Shown piece by piece: positions 39,401 to 49,700 of a stretch of 64,000 nt of DNA (the stretch's first letter is position 1; each line of letters opens with the position of its first letter). The notes under the pieces were generated by a model. It was not told where the DNA came from. It did not search any database and saw only the letters and a program-made list of their open reading frames with translations. The translations under genes and the position numbers were made by a program. The stretch comes from Deuterostichococcus epilithicus (Eukaryota > Chlorophyta > Trebouxiophyceae > Prasiolales > Stichococcaceae). Location of the stretch: positions 3,472,009 through 3,536,008 of the forward strand of contig JAVTLE010000021.1 of the NCBI GenBank assembly GCA_033439295.1, written 5' to 3'.

Positions 39401-42400
39401 TGCAACGCGTTCAGGGCAGAGCTGCACTGATGCTCCCATGGCGGCGCCTGCTCGGTGCTGCGACGGCGTGAGCACTGCTCGGCCGCCCAGCCGACAGACT
39501 GCCTCTAAGCACGTGCACAGCGTCTGCTGCAGAGCAGGCGTCTTTGCTACTTCCACCCATACCTTTCCTGCCGCGTGAGCGGGTCCTCCTCAATGCGCAC
39601 TTTCACGCCCTCGACCAGGAAGCCCTCCACCCACTGCAGCGGCGCCAGGGTCAGCGATGGTGAATGGTCAGCACATGCGGCTGTTGCCTGGAGCGCGACC
39701 TATGCGGCACACATATTGTATACGGCAGCAAACAGCGATAAGCGAACATCGGGATTGTACACTGCAGTCGAAAACCACCTCGTTCAGCATCTTCTTGGTG
39801 TCCTCGTTCAGGTAGGGCAGCGCCTGCGGCGTGCAGATAGGTGCTCTGAACACATGCGACTTGGAGCAGCAAGGAAGCTCCATGCAAACAGCTGCCTGTG
39901 CAAGCACTTTGGTAGATGCAACCTCACATGTGCATCTCAGGGACGCTTCGCATCAACAGGTGCTGATCAGCAGCGGCCTACACATGATGGCAGCGTCCCG
40001 CACAAGTCGCGCCATCATGTGCCCATCTCTGAACAGAGAGATTGAAGGAACAATGACTGGGACCTGCGCCCCCACCTGCGCCAGGACGCTAAGAATGCCG
40101 TCCACGAGCGGCAGGTCGCAGCCAGGCTCGCCATCGCGTGGCGGCGGCGCCTGCAGCGCCGCACGCGCCACTTGCAGCCCGCCGTTGTTGGCAATTTCGT
40201 TGACAACGTGGGCCTGGAAGTAGTACAGGTACGTTTCGGATGCGTCGCTGCCGGGGCTGCCGCCGCCGGCTGCGGCTTCGCCGTCGGAGTCGATCACGAT
40301 GGGCGCCGCGTCGGCGGGACGCGGCAGCGGAGTCGCAATTTCGCCCAGCGACTGCGTGACACCAGCAAAATATCGAGTGCAGCACTCGATAGGAGATACA
40401 CAAGGGCAGACGCGCCAAGTCAGACTTGAGATCACCAAGACACCCCGCGACTTTCTGGCAGCGGCAAGGAACGTGCACAGCCCGATCAGATCTGTAGCCA
40501 GCTGCCATTCCCAAAGCAGCAACAGCCGCACACTTTTGCGAGACTCCGCCATGCCCAAAGCACCACACGGCAGCACCCGCATCGGAACCCCGGCCCTCAG
40601 TTGGGGCAGCCTGCGACTCCCAGGCAGGCAGCAGCACACCGGGGATGAGGCCTGTCGGCCCCTCCGCAGGCGCGCACCTCTTCAAAGGCGGGAGGCAGCT
40701 CGCTGGCGGCATTGTGCTGCGAGAACTCGGTTTCGAGGTTCAGCGCCATCTTGAGGTGCGATAGCAGGATCTGCGGTAGCAAGGAGGAACGAAGTCTGGC
40801 AACCATCCAGCGCATGTGGCGCAGCAGAGGAGGAGCAAGTCACGCCTGGCAACGGGTACTCAAGCTGCAGCGAGGAGAGCGGTGCAGCACGGTGGGACGA
40901 TGTGCACTGCAGGGGGGCTGTTGGGTGCAGGGAAGGTCGGTGGTGTGTGCCGTGCAGTGCAAGATGGCCAAGTCTTGCTGGAGTCAGACTTCCGCGCACA
41001 CATCCTCGCCATGTGTTCACTCACCTTTGCAGGGCGGGCCTTTACACCAGATCAGACATCCCCAGCACTGACTCCAGTGGCCCGTTGGTTGATGCATGCT
41101 TCACCAAATCAGTCGGCCAGGATACCCTGGCCGAACCTCGCAGGGCGATTCCTGATCTCGATGTGGAGAGGAGAGGGGAAGAGAGTGTTAGGAGCAGGGA
41201 AAGAAGACAGACGCACCTGCAGGTCGTCTTCTTCGTCCGTGTCGAGCTCGTTGGACTCCGCGTAGCAGCGCAGCCGTGCAATGGTGAGCTCCGCCAGCGC
41301 CACGCATGCCTGCAGGTGCGCGGCACACTCTGAGGAGAATGCTTATTCTGTTCAGAGCCTCCGCCTGCCAGTCTGACGATTGGTACCCGAGGCAGCGGCT
41401 GCAGCCAAAGGTTGGCAGCGCCTCAGTCGTCCCCGGTCCTGTACGTTTGCATCACTACGGTCCACTGCGGCTTGGCTGCCCGGTGCCCAGCCCCTAAAAC
41501 CATGCGCAGGCCGGCGTGCTCTTTGCGTCCGTATGACACCACCACAGTGCATGCCATGGCGTCAGGAGCATGTCAAGTGTTGTCAAGGCAGGAGGAGATT
41601 GTCGCCAAACAGCGCCCCCCTGGAGAATGCCGCTGACGTGCGCATGCTGAAGAAGGCCTCGTACGACAGGAGAGCAGGGCATGGCAGGGCATGCCAAGTG
41701 TTGTCGAGACGCGCCATAAGGATGTCGGACTGGATGGCGTCTCGCCAGCCGCGCACGGCGCGGTCCGTGAGGCACTTTTCAAAGGCCATCGGCACCGCCT
41801 CCTGCACCAGCTGCCGCACGAGGTTGCACTCCTGACGCGTCAGCGCCCGCGGCAGCGGCGCCGCGGCCGCGCCGGCCCGGTGCAGCCTGCGGAGTGGGGA
41901 GGGGGGTGCCCTCAGCTGAGTGGTCGTGAAACGGCAAGCATCGCTGCGGTTCAAAGGTAGCAGGTCGACAGCAGTGCCGACGGTGGGCGTGAAGGTCGCT
42001 TCTGTCTGTGAAGGTTGGAATCAGGGCCGTGCATAGAAACCGCACTGCGCGGCCCTGCATGCTCGATGCATTGGCACATGGAGGGGGCTGCGCTGTGGCC
42101 ATGTTCGGTTCACGGTCCATTGCGGTCACAGCCACGTGCGTTTGCGACATGGCAAAAGAAGGTGCATTTTTTCTGTTGCTGTAGAAGCACATGCTGAGAA
42201 TAGGCCGCCCGGCTTCACCTGTCCTTGAGCTCGATGCCCGCCAGCTTGGCAGCGTCGCGCAGGCACACGGCCAGACTCGCCGGGTACACACACCAGCTGA
42301 TGCGGCGCAGGCCCTCCATGACCTGCTGGAACGCCCGCGTGTCGAAACGCGGCAGCGGGCGAAGCCCCATGCCGCTGGTGTGCGCCGGTGAGGACAGCCC

Positions 42401-42496
42401 GCTGTCCGCGGTTTCCTCTGAGGACTCCTCCGTCAGGCCGACGTCCGTGACCACCTCGCTGGTGTCCGGCTCGGACCAGCGGCTGTTGTCCGCCAT
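19910..42496 (-). CDS. Giant ubiquitin carboxyl-terminal hydrolase of USP9X/FAF type
   Basis: Cysteine protease that removes ubiquitin from proteins. The chosen start is 42496 ([11 protein letters not shown]); an in-frame ATG at 42571 is possible. The N-terminal helical region tracks USP9X exon by exon: [14 protein letters not shown] (about 38010), [12 protein letters not shown] (37240), [16 protein letters not shown] (36670), [16 protein letters not shown] (35690), [14 protein letters not shown] (34970). A ubiquitin-like region follows ([17 protein letters not shown], about 34010). In the catalytic domain the Cys box [16 protein letters not shown] has its Cys codon at 28260-28258. [13 protein letters not shown] lies near 27620, [16 protein letters not shown] near 26420, the His box [14 protein letters not shown] near 25890 and [13 protein letters not shown] near 25570. 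[10 protein letters not shown] (25180) closes it, so the triad is intact. The C-terminal helical part includes [20 protein letters not shown] (21300) and ends at 19910. Exons near the C-terminus are less certain. USP24 or USP34 are less good family matches. Confidence 0.92.
22655..22675 (-). repeat. Telomere-like heptamers at a donor site in the USP gene
   Basis: On the coding strand the intron begins GTAGGGTTTAGGGTT directly after the SELAMCAS exon, which ends at 22673. The donor itself seems to be part of the TTTAGGG repeat. Confidence 0.6.
26699..26722 (-). repeat. Three to four telomere-type repeats just after a GC donor
   Basis: The plus strand reads CCCTAAAACCCTAAACCC and one more unit. 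On the coding strand this is TTTAGGG, starting about 7 bases into the intron that follows exon end 26730 ([10 protein letters not shown]). It is the longest interstitial telomere-type run in the window. Confidence 0.85.
27576..27860 (-). repeat. Duplicated catalytic-domain exon start in the USP gene
   Basis: The real exon is 27716-27576 ([19 protein letters not shown]). A second copy of its first 75 or so bases lies upstream at about 27846-27771, with a CAG acceptor before it, reading [19 protein letters not shown]. The copies differ at only a few positions, and these change residues. The copy runs out after WRAFRE, with no donor and none of the conserved [12 protein letters not shown] part, so as it stands it cannot supply the exon. 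Similarity continues about 15 bases 5' of the acceptor. Confidence 0.85.
33390..33418. repeat. (CAG)n microsatellite in a USP intron
   Basis: About nine CAG units on the plus strand, CTG in the transcript, between the exons near 33240-33340 and 33560-33690. It is non-coding in the model used here. Confidence 0.9.
41570..41735 (-). repeat. Short echo of an exon end in a USP intron
   Basis: The exon end near 41691-41735 ([10 protein letters not shown], coding strand) is echoed about 120 bases downstream near 41570-41612, where both share GCATG, then CAAGTGTTGTC on the plus strand and diverge on each side. The similarity is short and it is the weakest of the echoes listed. Confidence 0.4.
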
Positions 42497-43177
42497 GCGG
42501 CGGCGCTTGTCTGGTGCGCCAGGTCTCAGGCACCGCGTCGGGGCGGATGTGGTGCAACGATCGGAGGTCAATCAACTCCGGTCAACTTTCGCCTTACTTC
42601 GCTGCTGCGAAACCAATACAGGGCAGCATGGCTGAAATATGTATATGCACAGCTGACTGAGCTACGTGATGCAGGCGCAGCCGATGTGGCGATGCAATAT
42701 TGACGATTCAAGTTCAAGGGATTCAGCTGCTCGGTTGCTGGGTCGTCAAATAGCTGCACCCTCAGCACGCAGGTGCCGGCGGAGGCAATGCCAACATTAC
42801 CAGCGATTCAACGAGGCCCGCAGCACGGCAGAGCAGGCACTTTTTGGGCACAGACACTGCCGGGAAAGCACCCTTGTCGAAGCGGGAATCTCGTGAGCAG
42901 ATGCTGGGGACGCTCATCGAAGCAACAAGTACAACTGAACTTGGTGCGCCAGATCAAATTCCATGAAGCATCCACATGTATTGCAGCCTGTGAAATTCTT
43001 TGGACACGCGAACGCAGGTGCTGGCGAGCAGGTGCTGGCGAACATTCATCTCAATTTTTGGTCCCACCCGACCCCACGCGATTTTGTTGCACTCCACAGC
43101 TGGCTGCACAACGACCCCGCACGCTCTGACATCTCGAAAAGCTACCTACACAACGCGGAAGGGCAGTCATAGCCAGC
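42497..43177. promoter_or_regulatory. Divergent intergenic region, USP / Abraxas-like
   Basis: 681 bases between two start codons facing away from each other; it must hold both promoters. It is AT-richer than the flanking exons. No TATA box or named element could be defended. Confidence 0.5.
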
Positions 43178-45274
43178 ATGGCTCTCGACAGTGTCTCCAC
43201 CAGCGGCGCGGCACTGGCGGCGATGCTGACTTCACTGGCGACATCTCCAACCGACGTGGACGGCTTCATCCTTGGTGCGTGGAAGTCCATGATTTCAGGC
43301 TGTTGGTCCTGCTGTCGTCTGCACGGCGCTGCATCTGTGCGGTAGTGGCAGGCACTGCCGTGCACCTGCATGTGCTCTCAGATCGTCGAAAATTCAATCA
43401 CCTGCGATGCAGGCAGCGTGCGGTCCAGAACGAAGATCACGCTGCAGGACAACGACGGTGGGACACTGTCTTCACCGGTGCCTCGTGCCTGGCGGCGCCG
43501 CAGTCCAATGAAAGAGCGTTCCAGGACGGTGTGGAGGCTGTAGTACACGCGACTTCAATAAGTGGCGCCGCAATATCCTGCAGGGGCAGTCACATCGGAG
43601 GCGCACGACGCCACCGTCACCGCGCTGCCGTGCCTCGCAACCAGCTTCAGCTTCTACGAGCCCTCTGGCGCCGTTGACGGTGCGTCCGCGTTCGCCATTC
43701 GCCATCGGATGGAACATGCATCGCAGTACAGCCTCCGCCCTTCCGTCGATGGTGTCGCTCAGTGCGGGCATGTCAATGCGTTCCAGGCCAGAGAAGACGT
43801 GTTGAATACAACCGCACGGACACAACATAGTCGTGGCGAATGCAGGGGACCGGCTTGCAGAGCTGACGGCGGCATTCGAGGAACCGGTGCTCGGCTGGTT
43901 CACTTACCGCGCCGACACCAACCTCACGCCTTCTATGCGAGAGCAGGTGCTGATATGACTTCCCCGAAGATCAGATCAGGGTTGCTGAGCAGCATCTAAT
44001 CCGTCCCAGCGGAGAAGTGTGTGGCTTGGTGCGGCGCGGTCGCAGCACTGGACCACGAAAGGCTTTCATCCCCAGCATGACGCGACGGGATTGCTTCCGC
44101 TCTGGCGCCTTGCAACCCGCCAAGCCTGACTCGTGCGCCGTGCGTGCTGTACCCCCGCCAGGTGCTGGCGACGGCGGTGCTGCAGGCGCTGCGGCGGCAG
44201 CGCTATGGGGCCGGAGAGGAGTCGCGAGCGCCGCTGCTGTTCGCCAACATGTCCTCGCTGCGGCAGCACGGCGGCGCCAGCGCCAGCTTCCAGTACCGCT
44301 TCTACCAAAACAGCCGCCCAGAGCAGGCGCGTCCAGCTGGCTGCCCATCGGAAGTAAACTGCGCTGCTGGCGCCTTGCTTAATGCGCTCTTGACTTGAGG
44401 TAGAACCGATGCCTGTCCAGATCGGTTGCTCATCAGTAGCACGGGATGTGAATACTCCGCCGGATACCAAACATGAGCATCTGCTGGTTAACCCCTAAAC
44501 CCTGAATATCAGGGCCTGCAGCCGGTGCGGCTGACAGTACGCAACGTCGGCTCGGCGCACGGCCACCACCGCGACTTCGCGCTGCCCGCGCCACTGGGAG
44601 CGCTCCCCGCGGTGCCTTTCGCCCTCGACCCCTCGCCCGCCGCCGACAGCGGGCGCGGGGACAGCGCCGGTGGCGCCTCGCCCAGGAGCAGCAGCGCGGC
44701 GCCGGCAGCGTCGGCTGTGGCGAGCGGCGGCGGCAGCACAGCAGGAGCAGCCACGAACGCAGCCGCCAGCAGGGAGGTCGCCGCTAGCGATGGTGATGCA
44801 GCCGAGCGCTCTGACGCACTGCGTGGCGTGGCGCTCCAGGCCATGACCGGCATCCAGGAGCAGGTGCGACGTGTGCTGTCAGCGTTGGAGCTGATGTAAG
44901 AAAATCGGGTACTGTTCATCCCTTGGAGACTTCACAGGAGCAGTGGCTGCCGCGCCAACAGGGTGCATGACCAGGTGCATCCCTCCTGCACTACTCACCC
45001 AGGATTCTTCTGTGCCTGGGAGACGTATCAGGTATCCGCCACAGGCTAGCTGCTGCACGCGCCGCCGGGCTTCCGGCTCCCGGCGCGCCATGCGACACGG
45101 GTTGACTGCAAACAACCGAGGCTGCTTCCGCCGCAGGTGGACACCATTGAGCGGCTGTACTTCCAGATGCTGCGAGAGGTGGAGCGCCTAGAGCCGGCGG
45201 CGGCGGCGGACTGCGCCGCGGTGCAGGGCCGGCGCATGGCGGTGGATGCGCTGCACAATGCCCTGGCTTTCTGA
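43178..45274 (+). CDS. Abraxas/FAM175-like scaffold of a BRCC36-type deubiquitinase complex
   Basis: Catalytically dead MPN-domain protein. In animals Abraxas and Abro1 pair with the K63-specific metalloprotease BRCC36 in BRCA1-A and BRISC. Six exons: 43178-43274, 43584-43679, 43831-43946, 44162-44326, 44513-44863 and 45137-45274. All phases agree, giving 320 aa. Residues 1-33 carry STSGAALAAMLTSL and DVDGFILG, the family opening. SFSFYEPSGAVD and then PVLGWFTYRADTNLTPSMRE match the 'GWYRFRRNT..SYREQ' hallmark. No JAMM metal motif (EXnHXHX10D) is seen, as expected for this family. LFANMSSL and PVRLTVRNVGS follow. A Ser/Ala/Gly-rich linker leads to a C-terminal helix (VDTIERLYFQMLREVERL) that could be a coiled coil. 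The donor at 44327 is GC. No BRCA1-binding SPxF tail is seen. Confidence 0.82.
44491..44504 (+). repeat. Telomere-like CCCTAAACCC used as acceptor-side pyrimidine tract
   Basis: The motif ends 8 bases before the AG (44511-44512) of exon 5 of the Abraxas-like gene. Confidence 0.7.
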
Positions 45275-46705
45275 GCGGCAGGACGCTGTCTATGTTGTGT
45301 TCCTATCGCGTCTTTCAGTTGTAGGCTGAGAATGTAGAATACAAACCAATCGGACGTTGGCCTTTATTCGGCTAGTGCTAGTGCACTTTGAGTGGTGCTG
45401 GCCATCGACTGAACGGGCTTGTGTCAATCTGAGGGCATCGGCAGTCTGGCCAAAGTCACAGCAGGTTTTGCTTGCTCAAATGTCATCGGGCATACCGGCC
45501 TGCAGGTGACTGGCAAAGTGTCATAGCAAACGCCCTTTCCAGCAGGGATTGGCTGACTGCGCAACAGTTGCAGGTGCCCAAACAACTGCTCTGCATGAGG
45601 TACACCCCGCGCCACCACTCAGTCTGCAGGCGGCGAGGTGCCATCTCAGGACCCCTGCAGGGTACGTATTCAGTATGCGTAGTGTTTGGTTGGAAGTCGT
45701 GCCCAGGTGCTCAAGCTGCTCATGTGTCAGTGGCGAGGTGGGGTGCGGCGCTTCCATATGGCTGTCATATGTCCATGCCATGATGGCGGCGTGCTCATGG
45801 CTATAGCCATTTGGGCAAACAGCACTGGGTCACGCACCACTCTGTCTTCAAACCAATGAATTGAAGCATGCAACTTCGTTGGTGCAGCACCACTGCCACG
45901 CCATTCGAGGAGACGCATGCCTTTACCAAATCACCGATAGCCGGCATTGTGGCAATCCAGATAGTGCCTGTCCCGGCAGTGTAGACATGGGAAGGGGCTC
46001 ATCTGGGTCGGTGGACACTTCGTCCCAAACCTCACTGCAGGCCCCTGCATCTCGGATTTGGTTTTGGTGGTGTATGCTGCCGCTGCTGTTGCCAGCATGC
46101 TGCTTGCCGTCACACCAGCGCTGCTGCTACCTGCCACTGGCTGACTGTCCTGCCACCACTACCGCTGCTCCCCGTCAAACGCTTATGCCGGCTGCGTGTG
46201 CTGTCTTCTGCGTCCTTTCGCTGCTGGCTGAGGGTGTAGCCAGTGGCCTCGCCCCATCTGCCGGCGTTACAGCTCAGCAGCAGCGGCGGCTGTCGCCGCC
46301 AGCGGCGCGGTGGCTCAGTCATGTTGTCCACGAGAAGGGAGCGTGCCAAGTGGAAGGAGCACGTCGCGCTGCTCCCTGATTCATGCAGGCCTTCTGTTGC
46401 GCGACATGGCACCTTCAGCGCTGCAGATGACGATCTCGTCGATGGATTCCATGATGGACGGCATTGTCACGGCATTCAGCATTTCATTACACCAACCGCA
46501 ACACTTCCTTGGTCCTATTGCGACCGTATAGGTAACAAACTATCAGAAGGTCAGAGTGTGGATCCGTCTCCAGTGCATGTCCACCTGTGAAAACGCAGAG
46601 GTGCGCCACAGCGCACCACCCACCCTAGCCACAGGCGCTGATGAGCTCACGTGGCGCTTGGCACCGAGTGGGCTGCTGTTGCTGCTGCTGCTGTTGCTGC
46701 CAGGT
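45275..46705. other. Gene-poor convergent region
   Basis: 1.4 kb between the stop codons of the Abraxas-like gene and Cpn60. No host gene is recognised. It has a CTG-rich run near 46672-46700 just past the Cpn60 stop, and a possible transposable-element fossil listed separately. Confidence 0.5.
45720..46140 (-). mobile_element. Possible fossil of a retrotransposon gag region
   Basis: On the minus strand a short zinc-knuckle-like run, PCLHCRDRHYLDC, resembles the CCHC finger at the end of gag in LTR retrotransposons of green algae. Low-complexity Ala/Ser/Thr sequence precedes it, and sequence resembling nothing known to me follows. No terminal repeats, protease or reverse transcriptase were seen in the window. 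If real, it is a small, broken and probably old piece. Chance similarity remains possible. Confidence 0.22.
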
Positions 46706-49700
46706 CTAGTAGCCACCCATGTCAGCGCCGGCGCCCGCCGCCGCCGCCTCGGGATCCGGAATTTCTGTGACTACGACGTCCGACATGAGGAAGGTGCGTG
46801 CGACGGAGGCAGCATTCTCCAGCGCGCATCGGACCACCTGAGGCACGAAATGTGGACAACCTCAGCAAAGAGCACACGTAATCTGTTGCAGGAGGTGCAG
46901 TGCAGCGACCCCGCGGAGCACCAGAGTTGCACACTGGGTGCTCAGAAGACCCCCAGCAATTGCACAAGGCACCATGCGAAGTGGACAGGGCGTCGCATCG
47001 AAGTCGAATGTCAGCCCCGACCTGCCCAGCATGCCGCGCCCCACAGTGGAGCGCCTTTCGACGCCCGAGTACACGATGCAAAACCTTTTGAACCCTTCCA
47101 GGAGGCCCACCTTAGCGGGGTCGATGATGCCGGCGGCAAACATGTCCTCGTAGGCGCCGGTGGCCGCGTTGAAGCCCACCTTCACGTCGCCACTCTCCAG
47201 CACCTGCAGGAGGGGGCACACAGGAGCGTCGGCACGTACCCTTGATGACGATTAAATGCGCATGACCGTCCAGACCCAGACTAGCACCGTGCGCAGCCGC
47301 TCTCCAGACGGATGTGCTCACGAACTTGCACGCCGGGATCTGCAGGCAACCCACGTCTCCACAATGTGCGCACCTTGCCGACGACGACGGAGCCGTTGGA
47401 GCCGGCATTGCGGGCGATGAGCTTCAGGCTGTAGGGCAGTGCCCGGCGCACGATCTCCGCGCCCACCCGCTGCTCCTCGTTGTCCAGGCCTGCCTGTTTT
47501 GCAGCAAGAGTTGAGTTCAGCAGCGTCGTTGAGAAGGTAGGCGAATGGTTTGCCATCGTGGTTGTTGCGTCCGTTGACGTGATGGTCCCACGTTTCTGGC
47601 GCGCAGCGGGCCTGCCTTCCCGGCGCCAGGGCTGCCAGGTTCAGGCCCGCACCAGTCACGTTTCTCGCGACACTGAGTTGCATTCGCTCACGCGAGCCGA
47701 ATGTCCGCGGGCAGGAACTAACCCTGATGTTATCAACGTGCTGGGTGACGCGCGGCAGCGTGAAAGCCACCGCCACTGAACATGAACCGACTGACCGGAG
47801 ACTGTCAAGGACCAATGTTGCAGCGCAGATCTATAAAACACGTTGATCTCGTCAACGTGCTGGGCAAGGCACAGCAGCGCGCAGCTAGAGATGACTGCGT
47901 GTCAAGAGTGTTGACGCTCACTGCCGTCGGTGTGTACCCCTGACAAAGCGGTCGCTGATGACGGTGTGACACTAATGTCGATCGCAAAGACAGCTGTGGG
48001 ACACGAGACGCCGACAATGACCTCGTCGATGTTCTCCGCGAGTCGCAGCAGCTCGCAGCTGGCGGTGCTGAAATGCATTTTGGGTACAGTTGGTACCCTT
48101 ATGTAATCTCCCCTAATCACCCCTAGTGGAGCCGCCGCCCGGGACGGTGTCCAGGTCGCATGAGGAGGCAGCATACACACCTTGATATCGTCAATGTACT
48201 GCGTGAGGCGCAGCAGCGCGCAGCCGCCGCCGACGACGATGCCCTCCTCGACTGCGGCCACCAAAAAACGATGCCTTCGACTGCAGACTGTGTTTGGCCA
48301 CCAACAACGTCGCCACCAAACAAACAAACACCAAACAAGCAAACAAACATTTGGTTTGGTCTTGAAGCTTTTGGTTTCAAAGCATTCCATAGATTAGGGG
48401 TTTTAGTCCATTTCACCTGCGGCCTTTGTTGCGTTCAACGCGTCCTCCACCCTCAACTTCTTCTCCTTGAGCTCGGTCTCCGTCTGACTGCCAACCTACG
48501 AAACGGACAGTTGATGCACGTTTCAGCAGGTCCAAGCACGTGCGATGCTCGAGAGCACCTGTTGGGAGCAGATAAGCCTCCATTGGCTCCGCCGCTGGCT
48601 GGGCGCCCACCCAGGGAATGCGCCGCAGACTTCTTGGGAGCAGTAAAGCTGCACGGTTCGTCAGCCGTCCGCTGGCCAATGCAGCTTTCCAAACATCAGC
48701 AGCTGCCAACGAGCAGCACAGCCCTGGGTGAGGCGCGCTCGCGAGCTTGGCACACACCTGAACATATTAGGGCCACAAAGCTGCCATGCGATCCGATCAT
48801 CGCACCCGGACCTGTATGGTTGGCGACACCACGAAGCAGCCGAGCGATGCGATCTCCATCGAGCATTTCCGTCTCGGACCGAAGTGGCCATCTGCACATC
48901 TGCTCATGTGGACGTGGGGTGTTCACCTGGATGATGGCGACGCCGCCGGAGAGGCGCGCGATGCGCTCGTTGAGCTTCTCCTTCTCGTAGTCCAGCTCGG
49001 TGGCCTCCACCAGGTTGCGGATCTGCTTGACGCGCGCCTTGACCGCATCCTCGGAGCTGCCGTCGCCCACGATGGTGGTGGACTCCTTGGACACCTCCAC
49101 CTTGGCCGCCAGGCCGAGCACCTCCTCGCCGACCTGAAAGTTTAACGTTTAGAGTTTAGGGGCCGGCGCAGAGTTACTGTTTGAGTTGAGAGTGAGGCCC
49201 TCTTTGAAAAGCCTCCCTGAAAACCACCACCTTGGCCGCCAGGCCCAGCACCTGTTCGCCCACCTGGGGGAGGGAGAGCGCAGATCTTGGCATGAGTGTC
49301 AGGGACGGGGACAGGTCCCGGTGTTCCGTTCCGGCAGACGAAGCAACTGCCAACGGAACTTCAGCGGCGTGCACAAGCTACTGCTACCTGTGCAGCTTGA
49401 CGCCATCGCATGCCACAGCTAGCCGCAGTCGTGGTCTGGGCGGCAGGAGCCTGTCGTGCCGGCAGAAACGAAGCAGGGGCAATGCTGCTAGCGGCAGGAG
49501 GCGAGGAGGCTGAGCTCGTGTGCTTGCTTCACAGCAAAAGTCCATTCACGACACTTGCCGCACATGGCGCGAAACCCTGTACCCTCACCTTGTCCAGGGC
49601 CAGGCCCAGCTCGTCCTTAACAACCTGCGCGCCCGTCAGGATGGCGATGTCCTCCAGGTAGCTGCTCTTACGCTCGCCGAAGCCGGGCGCCTTGACCGCG

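Noticed and set aside
48417-48432. GC donor for Cpn60 exon 10 after NATK
   Set aside because: The exon extends through AAG GCC GCA G to a normal GT, and the next exon supplies TC to give Val; the phases prove the GT site.
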